The notes below the pieces were generated by a model. The model had not been told where the DNA came from, made no database searches, and saw only the letters and a list, made by a program, of their open reading frames with translations. From positions 46,899 to 110,898 of the forward strand of contig CANRIU010000002.1 of assembly GCA_947630755.1 (NCBI GenBank): a DNA stretch of 64,000 nucleotides, written 5' to 3'. The DNA is from an uncultured Oscillospiraceae bacterium (GTDB lineage Bacteria > Bacillota > Clostridia > Oscillospirales > Oscillospiraceae). Shown piece by piece: positions 38,104 through 46,519 of this stretch; position 1 is the stretch's first letter; every line of letters starts with the position of its first letter. Position numbers and translations under genes: made by a program.

Positions 38104-40011
38104 TTACCTCAAAGTCTTTCTCACAACGGCTACGGAGAAGTAGCCCACAAGGAATGAGCCGATGGCGTTTTCAAGCACCGACAGCACCGTCACCGACCAG
38201 TGTATCGGCTCAAACTGCGACACGAATGGCACCACATTGCTCAGGCTGAATATGAACGACGGCAGTATGTTTGCCGCCGCGCCCCCGGCCCTGAGGGCGC
38301 TCAGCACCGTTTCTCCCGTGCTGAAGGCCCCGGCGCCCAGCGACATGGCGACGAGCCAGTAGCCCAGGGTAAAGAACAGCACCTCCAGCGCCAGGGAGAC
38401 CACCACCCTCACCGGGGATATGCCGTATCGTCCCACGACCTCAAGAAGGCGGTACATATATTTTGTCCAGGGGTACTCCCTTGGCAGCGCCTTACCCCCT
38501 GCGGGGTGCTGTACGGAGTCGATATACGGCTTATAGTGCATATAGAGGATGAACGCCTCGTCCTCCTCGTCGTACTTTCCGGCGGCGTTGAAGTTCTCCT
38601 TGAGCATCACGAAGTCCTTCGCCTTGGAGTAATTGAGCTCATTCACGGCGTTGGGGCTGTCCGGCTCGTCGGGAGTCGAGTTGTTGTACACCGCCCGGAG
38701 CAGCGGGTCGATTATGTGCTTCCTCCCGCCGGAGGGCGTGACCGCCGTAAAGGCGCCCCAGTTTGACGCCCCCACCACCTTGCCGTAGTTGCTGGTCCGC
38801 AAGAACGACAGTGCGGAGACGTTTCCGATGTGCAGGGTCCTGTCTATCTCGCAGTTTTTGAATTTGAGGAAATTCCCCGGGCACTCGTCCTTCTCCGGCG
38901 CGTCCTCGTATTTTCTCGGCGCCAGAAGCACCCGCGTGAGGGGGATGTTCGGGACGTTCTCAAAGATTATCATGGCGCCGTCTATCTCGGCGTCGGACAT
39001 ATCAATCGACGACTCCTCCGATATGTCCACGTTCACGAACCTCAAAAGCCGCGTGTATCCGTCCTTTTTCGGCGTCTCCGGGCGCTTTATGTACCACACA
39101 AAGTCCCCCAGCACCATCTGGAAAAGGTTCACCGCCGTGTGTCCGAAATCCACGTTTATAAACTCCAGGCTCTCCCCGACTCTGGCGTCCTCAAAGGAGA
39201 TCTCCATGTCCCTTGCCTCTCCCGTGAAGCGCACGTCCCTGAACCGCGCCCCGGCAAAAAACCGCACGTTCCTGAAGTCCGCCTTCGCCGTCTCGTACCC
39301 GTCGTCGAGCACCCCGTCGTCGGAGTCGAAGTCTATCGTCAGATTCCCCACGTCCACGGGCCCGCAGAACGCCGCCTCGCTGAAGCACATGCCCTTTGAA
39401 AACACCGGGGCGAAGGGCACATCCCCGTCCCACCTCAGGCACGCGCCCCGGGTGAACACGACGCCGGAGGCGGTGAATTTCCCGAACCGCGCCTTTGAGC
39501 GCTCCATGGGCGAAAGGTCCGGAAAGCGCCTCAGTAAAAGCCTCGGGATGAGGTTTATGTCAAAGTAGTCCGTCACGACCTCCCGCTCCGCCGGGGCGGA
39601 GATGTCAAGAGTTATCTCCAGCGCCTCCCGGTCAAAGCTCACCGCGCCGGGGCGCTCAATAAGCTCCTCAAACGCCGCCGCGCCGTCCTCAAGGCCCTCC
39701 GGCGGGCAGGGCTCGTACAGATAGCGGTTGTATCTGTATTCCGGGTTTGCCTCCTTGAGACGCCTGTCCAGCTCCCGGCGCTGGCTCGGGACGGTGTAGA
39801 TGCCCCCCGTGACCACGTCCGCCTTCAGATATTTGCCCGTGCCGTTTAACAGGTCCACCACGCCCCGCTCGGTGACCTCGGCGTCCCCGCCGTATTTTTT
39901 GATATTCTCCCGGGTGAGGTTCGTGAGCTGGTCAAGGTATACCTTTCCCGGGACGGTGCGGATGTACTCCATCGTCTCCGTCCACCAGCGTTCATAGCAT
40001 TGCCTGTCCAC
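38104..40011 (-). CDS. beta-helix/pentapeptide-like protein with C-terminal channel-like TM region
   Basis: 635 aa; repeated F.N..F/F.D..F strands (ADFRNVRFFAGARFRDVRFTGEA); C-terminal TM segments ...ENAIGSFLVGYFSVAVVRKTLR as in 2-TM ion channels, without a TVGYG filter. Confidence 0.55.
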   Translation of the reverse strand: MDRQCYERWWTETMEYIRTVPGKVYLDQLTNLTRENIKKYGGDAEVTERGVVDLLNGTGKYLKADVVTGGIYTVPSQRRELDRRLKEANPEYRYNRYLYEPCPPEGLEDGAAAFEELIERPGAVSFDREALEITLDISAPAEREVVTDYFDINLIPRLLLRRFPDLSPMERSKARFGKFTASGVVFTRGACLRWDGDVPFAPVFSKGMCFSEAAFCGPVDVGNLTIDFDSDDGVLDDGYETAKADFRNVRFFAGARFRDVRFTGEARDMEISFEDARVGESLEFINVDFGHTAVNLFQMVLGDFVWYIKRPETPKKDGYTRLLRFVNVDISEESSIDMSDAEIDGAMIIFENVPNIPLTRVLLAPRKYEDAPEKDECPGNFLKFKNCEIDRTLHIGNVSALSFLRTSNYGKVVGASNWGAFTAVTPSGGRKHIIDPLLRAVYNNSTPDEPDSPNAVNELNYSKAKDFVMLKENFNAAGKYDEEDEAFILYMHYKPYIDSVQHPAGGKALPREYPWTKYMYRLLEVVGRYGISPVRVVVSLALEVLFFTLGYWLVAMSLGAGAFSTGETVLSALRAGGAAANILPSFIFSLSNVVPFVSQFEPIHWSVTVLSVLENAIGSFLVGYFSVAVVRKTLR

Positions 40012-40023
40012 TGTGCGCCTCCG

Positions 40024-42174
40024 TCAATGGCTGCTGAATACGATAAGCTTGTCCTGCTCCTCGAGCTCCACATCTATAAGCGACTGGTCGCCCTCGAACA
40101 GCACCGTTTTGCCTCCGGCCTTGACGTAGCCAAGGACCACGGTTGGGTTGCGCACCTCCGGAGGGATGGACTCGTCCATCGACGCTTCGTACACCGCGCG
40201 GATAAGGCTCTCCGCCGTGCACCTGGGCGGCAGCTCCTCGAAGAAGAGCTTCACGCTCTTGATGTATATCTCCTTGCTGTTGTACCCCTCCGACACATCG
40301 GTGTCGTAGGTGAGTATGTCGGAGTAGAAGTCGAAAAGCGCCTCCTTCTCCCCTATCTGAGTTATCATTTTGCTTATGTACCTGTTGCTTATGACCACGT
40401 TGTTGACGCTGTACGTCGTCACGATGTCGTGGTGCTTGGGGTCGATTATCTCCACCACAATGTCCATGCTGTCCCTGTCAAAGCCCGGCTCCGTGCTCAC
40501 CTTGCGGCTGATGATGTCCTGGACATACACAAGGTTCGCCAGCGCCCCGGCGTCGATGTCCTCGTTGAGGGCCGCGTCGTCGGAGAGGATGAGTATGCTG
40601 GTCTCGGAGCCGTGCTCGGAGACTATCCGCTCTATGGTGGAGCATATCAGGTCCTTGTCGTAGATGCTGGCGGACACCGTCTCCGCCACAAAGGGGTAGT
40701 CCCTGTAGTAGTCCATCTTCTCCAGATTCTTCTTGTCGTCGATGACTACAATGCGCAGTATCTCGCTGTCCTCCCGGCTCCACTCGCTGACGAAGGCCGA
40801 AAAGCCCTGCATGATGTCACGGCATTTGCTGTTGTGGCCCAGTATGATGACGCACTTGCTCTCTATCCAGTAGTCACGGTTGAGTCTGGCCTTGAAGGAC
40901 GGCGGGTTAACGGGCCCTGCCGTGTGCACGTCCCTCTCGCTGGCGGAGGAGAAATAGTGGTAGGCAAGGCCGTCGTCGCCCATCATGTAAGTGAGGGGTA
41001 TCGCCCGGCGGTGCTCCCGGAGGTACTCGGGGATGAAATCCTTCCCCTCCATTATCTCAAAGGGCTCGGTGAATATGGCGGAGCCCTTGTTGGAGAAGAG
41101 CTCCTTGTAAACAAGGTTCAGCTCCGGCATGAGGGAGAACTGGGAGAGGAGCTGCCCAAGTATCTGGTTTACACGCACGGGGATGATGTTGCACTTCTCC
41201 CGGACCTGCTTGCAGGCGATGATTTTCTTAACAAGGTCGTCAGTCCAGTCGTCGGTTATCTCCACGATTATCTTCTGGTTGTCGCTGGAATCCTCCGCGG
41301 CGGTGATGTCCGCCACCTGCATCAGCGTCTTGACGGTCTGGGAGTTGCCCCGCTCGCTCTCCGCAGAGCGCTCCATGGTCTCGAACCTGCACACCGAGGC
41401 GTTTATGTCGTTTCCAAGGATTATGACCGTCTTTGCCTGCTCAAGGCAAATGTCGCGGAGCTGCTTTGAGGAGAAGACGTCGCCCTCACGGACAATGACC
41501 GTCACGTTGTCATGCATCTTATCCCGCAGCACGGTGAAAAGCCGCCTGAATACCCCCATCCCCCTGCATGAGCGGCGCAGCTGCTGGTTTTCCCGGGAGA
41601 TGGTGTCGGATATGCGCTCCTTTATCTCCTTTTCTATCTCCGCCTTCCTGGAGCTCACAAGGACCACCACCTTCTGCGGTCCACGGCAGTAAAGAAGGTC
41701 GTTTATTATCTCCGACGCACGGGTGTTCCAGTTTAATATCACCAGGTGCCCCGAGATGTGGAGCTTCCGGGAGCCTGTGTTGGCGTCCTCGATGAAGTTG
41801 GAGATGTAGTTGGTCAAATATCCTATCACGGCGCCCGTGAAGGAGATCATCCCCACGAGGATTATCCCAAGGCATGTGACCACCACGCCGACCCCGGCCC
41901 TTCCGATGTCGGAGACGACGAATTGTATGCACCCCGCGTCAAGTATCATGGTGACGGTGCAGAAGGCCGCCTCCAGAAATCCCATCTGCTCCGTGCCCGA
42001 AAGGGAGAGCTTGCTTATTACTACCGCGGCGAGGAAGAAAAATACCACGTTGAACAGCAGAATAACCGCAAGGACCATCCTGCCGGGGTTCTTTGCCGTC
42101 TCAATGCTTAACCACTGTCTCAGTTTCTTTTTCATCTTTCTACCTCGCTTATTTGTCTTTTTTTCTGCCGCCAT
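40024..42174 (-). CDS. CASTOR/POLLUX-type ion channel-like protein with RCK/TrkA-N domains
   Basis: TM region then GAVIGYLTNYISNFIEDANTGSRKLHISGHLVILNWNTRASEIINDLLYCRGPQKVVVLVSS. Confidence 0.78.
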   Translation of the reverse strand: MAAEKKTNKRGRKMKKKLRQWLSIETAKNPGRMVLAVILLFNVVFFFLAAVVISKLSLSGTEQMGFLEAAFCTVTMILDAGCIQFVVSDIGRAGVGVVVTCLGIILVGMISFTGAVIGYLTNYISNFIEDANTGSRKLHISGHLVILNWNTRASEIINDLLYCRGPQKVVVLVSSRKAEIEKEIKERISDTISRENQQLRRSCRGMGVFRRLFTVLRDKMHDNVTVIVREGDVFSSKQLRDICLEQAKTVIILGNDINASVCRFETMERSAESERGNSQTVKTLMQVADITAAEDSSDNQKIIVEITDDWTDDLVKKIIACKQVREKCNIIPVRVNQILGQLLSQFSLMPELNLVYKELFSNKGSAIFTEPFEIMEGKDFIPEYLREHRRAIPLTYMMGDDGLAYHYFSSASERDVHTAGPVNPPSFKARLNRDYWIESKCVIILGHNSKCRDIMQGFSAFVSEWSREDSEILRIVVIDDKKNLEKMDYYRDYPFVAETVSASIYDKDLICSTIERIVSEHGSETSILILSDDAALNEDIDAGALANLVYVQDIISRKVSTEPGFDRDSMDIVVEIIDPKHHDIVTTYSVNNVVISNRYISKMITQIGEKEALFDFYSDILTYDTDVSEGYNSKEIYIKSVKLFFEELPPRCTAESLIRAVYEASMDESIPPEVRNPTVVLGYVKAGGKTVLFEGDQSLIDVELEEQDKLIVFSSH

Positions 42175-44380
42175 TGAGACGGCGGGGTTTGAGCTTGTCT
42201 CTGCCGAAGAATATCCGCCCCAGCGCGTACACAGCCGTTAAGAGCACAAGGACGAAAAGGCACCGCTGCATTATGTGTATCGCCGCCGGAGGGAAGGTGT
42301 CCGACCAGGTGCCGATGTAGTCGTGCCCGTCTATCCACGCCGAGAACACCGCAAGGAAGGATATGACCGCCAGGGATACGTCCATGCGCTTGGAGTTTCG
42401 CCTGTCCACGATGTCGCTTTTCGTGTCATAGACCGTCTGAAGGTGCTCCCTGCTGCGGTTCAGCGCCTCAAGGAGCTCATCCGTCTTAAAGGCCGTCCTC
42501 AAAAGCGTCAGGGACTTTTGTGATGTGGGGTAATTTACCCTGATGTTCCAGAAATCTATCGTCTTTGAGTAGTCGTCATATATCCGGTCCACGCGCTCGA
42601 GAAACTCGATGGGGTCCCGGGCGCTGTATTCGGAGACGAGCTTCACCATCTGGGAGTTGGCTATCCGTATCGCCGCCTCCTCAAAAAGTATGAGCTCCAT
42701 GTAAAAGAGGGTTATCGCCTCGTCCTCCAGCCTCTGATAGACCGTGCCGATAAGCTCCGGGGAGAACTGGAGCACCACGTTGGTGTAGGCGCAGACATAC
42801 GCCCTGTCGTACTGCCCGAAGCCCTGCTCGGAGCTTGCAAGGGCCACTATCTCCTCATCGATTATCCTCCCGAAGGACTCCCCGTCGGGGTAGATCGTCT
42901 CCGACGCGATGAGGGACGCGAGCTGGTCTGTGGAGAGGCAGCTCTTTTCCCGGGGTATGACAATGAATGACTTTGCCGCGCCCTGCTTTACGATGCCGAA
43001 GCGCTCCTTCAAAAAGTCGAAAAGATTGTACTCCCTCCCGCCGCTGACGGCTGTCAGCTGGTTGCGGGCCACGTTGTCGAGAAAGTGGCTCAGCAGAAAC
43101 GGGCATGACATGGATACAAAGGTCAGCACCCCGCAGCGGCTGCGCTTGTCCACGGAGATATACACATCCACCAGCGCCTCCGGGCCGATGCTGTCCGCCT
43201 CATGCTCGTAGGTGTCCACCGTGGGCTCCTCGAATATTTTCACCGCGAGCTTTCCGAGATAGCTTCGGCTTATGCGCTCCTTGAGCGCCGCAAGGTCGTC
43301 CACGTCGTCCGCCCGGGAGGGTATCCCCGCCTCGTAGTAGGTCCTGTAATCCAGGAGCTTTATCAGCTTTTCCGCCGTGGGGTCGGAGTTTCCCGTGCCG
43401 AGCCTCTCCGGGTCTGAATACTCCACCGGGATGGACACGAAGAGGTCCGGGATAAGCGACCACTCGGCGCTTCGCTTTTTCATCATCTCCCTCAGCGTGT
43501 CGTTGAGGAGCGGCTCGCAGGTGTAGCTCTCAAGCTGTATGTATAAAAGCCTCCCGCCCCGGATCTCCTCCCTGAAGCGGCAGATGTTTATCCGCCGCTG
43601 GTACTCCAGCAGCGCGCCATAGTCTATCGACACAAGGTCCGCCCTTGTCACCGCCCGGTCCTTCTGCCTGAAAAACGTCACGCCGTACTCCTCTCCCTGC
43701 TCCACGCCGATGAGGAATACTCCGCTTCGCACAAGCTCATGCTCAATGCCCCAGCGCCGAAGAAGCCCGCTCTCCGGCAAAAGGAGCATATTGCCCCTGT
43801 TTTGCAGTTCCCCGCCGCCGGGAGGGCCGGGGTCCCGCTTTATGTAGAAATAGCCCTCGTCGAGGGCGGTAATTTCAAAGTCCCTTGCCTTATATATCTC
43901 AAGCGACCCCTCGTTTGAGACGTCGCTTACGATAAACCTGTCGGGGTATGCGGCGATAATGTGGTCCACCAGCGCCGAGGCCATGCCCATGCCCCGGTTT
44001 TCCGGCCTCACGGCGATGGACAAAATGTACATGACCTCGCCATTTAGGCTCTCGATTTTCCCGTGGAGGCCCTTGGCGTAGGGAAGCTCCCCCATGTCCT
44101 CCACGCCGAAGATGGCGCGGAAGGCGTCGGTGTGCTCCCGCCGCAGGCGCTTGTAGTCAAAGCAGAGGATGAACCCCTCCAGCCTCTCGCCGTCAACCAC
44201 GCCAAAGCAGAAGCCGTTCTCAAGGCAGTGGTTCAGCGCCGGAAGAAAAAGCTCCCGCATTTTCTCCCGTGTTGCCTCGCCCTCCATTACCTGGGCGTAG
44301 TAGTGGTCGTCCTTAAAGCAGTTGAAAAAAAGGTCGAATACCGACTCCAAATCGCCGATGCCAAGCTCTGAAAGCTCCAT
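42149..44380 (-). CDS. GNAT acetyltransferase domain fused to a large uncharacterised region with C-terminal TM segments
   Basis: MYILSIAVRPENRGMGMASALVDHIIAAYPDRFIVSDVSNEGSLEIYKARDF; C-terminal hydrophobic segments; start ATG 44380 (RBS GGGAG). Confidence 0.65.
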   Translation of the reverse strand: MELSELGIGDLESVFDLFFNCFKDDHYYAQVMEGEATREKMRELFLPALNHCLENGFCFGVVDGERLEGFILCFDYKRLRREHTDAFRAIFGVEDMGELPYAKGLHGKIESLNGEVMYILSIAVRPENRGMGMASALVDHIIAAYPDRFIVSDVSNEGSLEIYKARDFEITALDEGYFYIKRDPGPPGGGELQNRGNMLLLPESGLLRRWGIEHELVRSGVFLIGVEQGEEYGVTFFRQKDRAVTRADLVSIDYGALLEYQRRINICRFREEIRGGRLLYIQLESYTCEPLLNDTLREMMKKRSAEWSLIPDLFVSIPVEYSDPERLGTGNSDPTAEKLIKLLDYRTYYEAGIPSRADDVDDLAALKERISRSYLGKLAVKIFEEPTVDTYEHEADSIGPEALVDVYISVDKRSRCGVLTFVSMSCPFLLSHFLDNVARNQLTAVSGGREYNLFDFLKERFGIVKQGAAKSFIVIPREKSCLSTDQLASLIASETIYPDGESFGRIIDEEIVALASSEQGFGQYDRAYVCAYTNVVLQFSPELIGTVYQRLEDEAITLFYMELILFEEAAIRIANSQMVKLVSEYSARDPIEFLERVDRIYDDYSKTIDFWNIRVNYPTSQKSLTLLRTAFKTDELLEALNRSREHLQTVYDTKSDIVDRRNSKRMDVSLAVISFLAVFSAWIDGHDYIGTWSDTFPPAAIHIMQRCLFVLVLLTAVYALGRIFFGRDKLKPRRLNGGRKKDK

Positions 44381-44474
44381 TTTATCTCCCTCTTTTAACG
44401 CCCCGCCCCGCGAAAACCGCGGCGCATGGCGGCGCTTCTCCAATAAACTGCCTGCTTTTTATTGGAAAGCAGTA

Positions 44475-46232
44475 TCAAATGTCGTCCTTCGCCTTCTCCT
44501 CCTCGCTGAGCTCATCGTATGGCACAAGGTCGTGGTGGAGCTTCGCAAGGTCGTTGCGGCTGGAGCGGTCCCGGGAGCCGGACCAGCGGTAGCCCTCCGT
44601 CCGCATAAAGGCGTTCCAGCGGCGGTGCTCCACGATCCGAAGCGCCTCCCGCTCCTCGTGTGTGCGCTCCCCCGCGGGCTTTTCCGCCCCGGGTATGCCC
44701 AGCTCCCGGCGGAGCCTGACGTGGAGCGCGGAGGCAACGGACGAGCGGAAATTATACTCAAATTCCCAGAAATCCCGCTCCGTGCCCCACTTTTTATGCC
44801 GGGCCAGCGCCTCCTGCTCCAGCGCGGAGCTCATAACCGTCTCCTCGCGGCAGGCCGAGTCCATGTCCCCGGTGAAAACAATGTTGTAGGGCTGATTTTT
44901 GAAGTTCACGGCGTTTTTAAGGCTTCTCGCCATCCGGGAGCTTCGCACTACGGCCCGCACCACCGGGTCCATGCCCATCCCCGCCGAGAGCTCCCGCGCC
45001 CGCACGGCGGCGGAAAGCGTCTCGCTGTCGTTGTTAAGGTCCGCAAAGACCCATGTCACATATTTAAGCGCCGTAAACTCCCCGGCAAAGCGCCCGGTAT
45101 CGGCGCCCACCCCGGAATGTACGGTTATGAAGTACTCGGCCTCCCCGGATATGCGCACGCCGTTCATCTCCATGAGCTCCGGGCAAAGGGCGGAAAGTCT
45201 GTCCTGCGCGTCCTCACTCCGGTCAAATACATCTATGTGCAGCTCATAGCCCGTCATCTGTCCGTACCAGCAAAGGGCCTTGAAGGCCTCGGTGCCGCAG
45301 CCCTCCAGCCCCAATATAACGGCGCCGATGTACCTCCCGCCGCCGTCCTCCCGGGCGGAGTCAAATATCTCCCGCCCGCTCTCATAGAGCATGGAGTTCA
45401 CTATCGACCGCTTCATGTCCACCCGGCGGACGACCATGCCGCCCTCCCGTGCCGTCTGAAAGAGGAGCTCCGACTGGGTGCTGTCGGAAAAAACGAAAAG
45501 CCGCGTCCCCGGCTTGGAGCCCCAGCGCTCAAAAACCGCCAGTCCCTGGGCGGTATTCTGATCCGTGTCCTCGCCCATGACGATAAACGTGACCCGGTTT
45601 GTGAGCATATGCAGCCCCAGGCGCAGCGCCGCCGCCTCGCGCTGGAAAATAACCGCGCCGAGGCCGCGCACCTGCTGCTCAAGCTCCGTCTCCCGCTCCT
45701 GCTCCTCCACCCCGGCAAACACGATGAGCGCCCGGCGGTGTCCCCGCCTGATGCTCCCCGCCAGGGCGGCGGAGGACTCATTGAGCGCGGAGAATATATA
45801 CGTCTCCGAGAAAAACCGGAGCGCCATCCTCCCCGCGCCGGATATGTTTTTGATAAATGTAAGTACGAAGCTGAAGGTCAGCACCGGGCCCAGCACATAA
45901 AGCGCCACGGCGGCGAGCCTGTAAGCCTCCGCCGCCTCCCCGGCGTTGGAGGCGAAGCTCACCAGCGGGTCCACCTCGCCGTCCATGATAAACACCCGCA
46001 TGGTGTTGTGCAACGACACGAGTATTCCCTTCAGCACGGCGTCGGGCTGGCCTGAGTACGCCTCGTAGTACATCGGGAAGTGCAGTCCCAGCAGCGCCAA
46101 AAACGTGCCCAGAAGCACCGCGCTTCTCAGCGTGAAGCGCCCTCCCCACTGCCCCGCGCCCCTGCACACCGCCCAGAGGGCGACGCAGGCCGCGAAGGCC
46201 GTCAGGGATATGATAAGGAAGCTCGATTCCAT
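44475..46232 (-). CDS. membrane protein with TrkA-like core and C-terminal RyR-type domain
   Basis: ERTHEEREALRIVEHRRWNAFMRTEGYRWSGSRDRSSRNDLAKLHHDLVPYDELSEEEKAKDD matches the RyR-domain pattern; N-terminal TMs. Confidence 0.65.
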   Translation of the reverse strand: MESSFLIISLTAFAACVALWAVCRGAGQWGGRFTLRSAVLLGTFLALLGLHFPMYYEAYSGQPDAVLKGILVSLHNTMRVFIMDGEVDPLVSFASNAGEAAEAYRLAAVALYVLGPVLTFSFVLTFIKNISGAGRMALRFFSETYIFSALNESSAALAGSIRRGHRRALIVFAGVEEQERETELEQQVRGLGAVIFQREAAALRLGLHMLTNRVTFIVMGEDTDQNTAQGLAVFERWGSKPGTRLFVFSDSTQSELLFQTAREGGMVVRRVDMKRSIVNSMLYESGREIFDSAREDGGGRYIGAVILGLEGCGTEAFKALCWYGQMTGYELHIDVFDRSEDAQDRLSALCPELMEMNGVRISGEAEYFITVHSGVGADTGRFAGEFTALKYVTWVFADLNNDSETLSAAVRARELSAGMGMDPVVRAVVRSSRMARSLKNAVNFKNQPYNIVFTGDMDSACREETVMSSALEQEALARHKKWGTERDFWEFEYNFRSSVASALHVRLRRELGIPGAEKPAGERTHEEREALRIVEHRRWNAFMRTEGYRWSGSRDRSSRNDLAKLHHDLVPYDELSEEEKAKDDI

Positions 46233-46283
46233 AGCCTTGTTCCTCCAAAATCGGCGCCTGTCTGCTCCGGAGCGCGCCGCCCG

Positions 46284-46495
46284 TCACCTTAAGGCGGGAG
46301 AGCCGTCGGATTTCCTGTATGCCCCGTATACCGTCTGCTCTATCCGGCGGGTAAACTCCTTCTTCTTATCCGGAAAATGGTGCTGTCGCCGCCCTTTTTC
46401 AGGGCGGCGATGGCATCCTGTGTCTCGCATATGCGGCTGCTGGCAGCCGAGGTCCTTGAGAGGAGCCGATCGTACTCCTCGACCGAAACGCTCAT
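46284..46495 (-). pseudogene. small cargo ORF, apparently frameshifted
   Basis: Frame 46495->46340 MSVSVEEYDRLLSRTSAASSRICETQDAIAALKKGGDSTIF..., then alternative frame PDKKKEFTRRIEQTVYGAYRKSDGSPALR ending at 46284; one base missing in the AAAA run at 46374-46377 would explain the break. Confidence 0.45.
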
Positions 46496-46519
46496 TTCTC
46501 CCTGCCTGCCTCCGCGGCA

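Noticed and set aside
44322-46055. 577-aa plus-strand ORF
   Set aside because: Antisense of the RyR/TrkA-type cargo gene; no RBS or recognisable domain.
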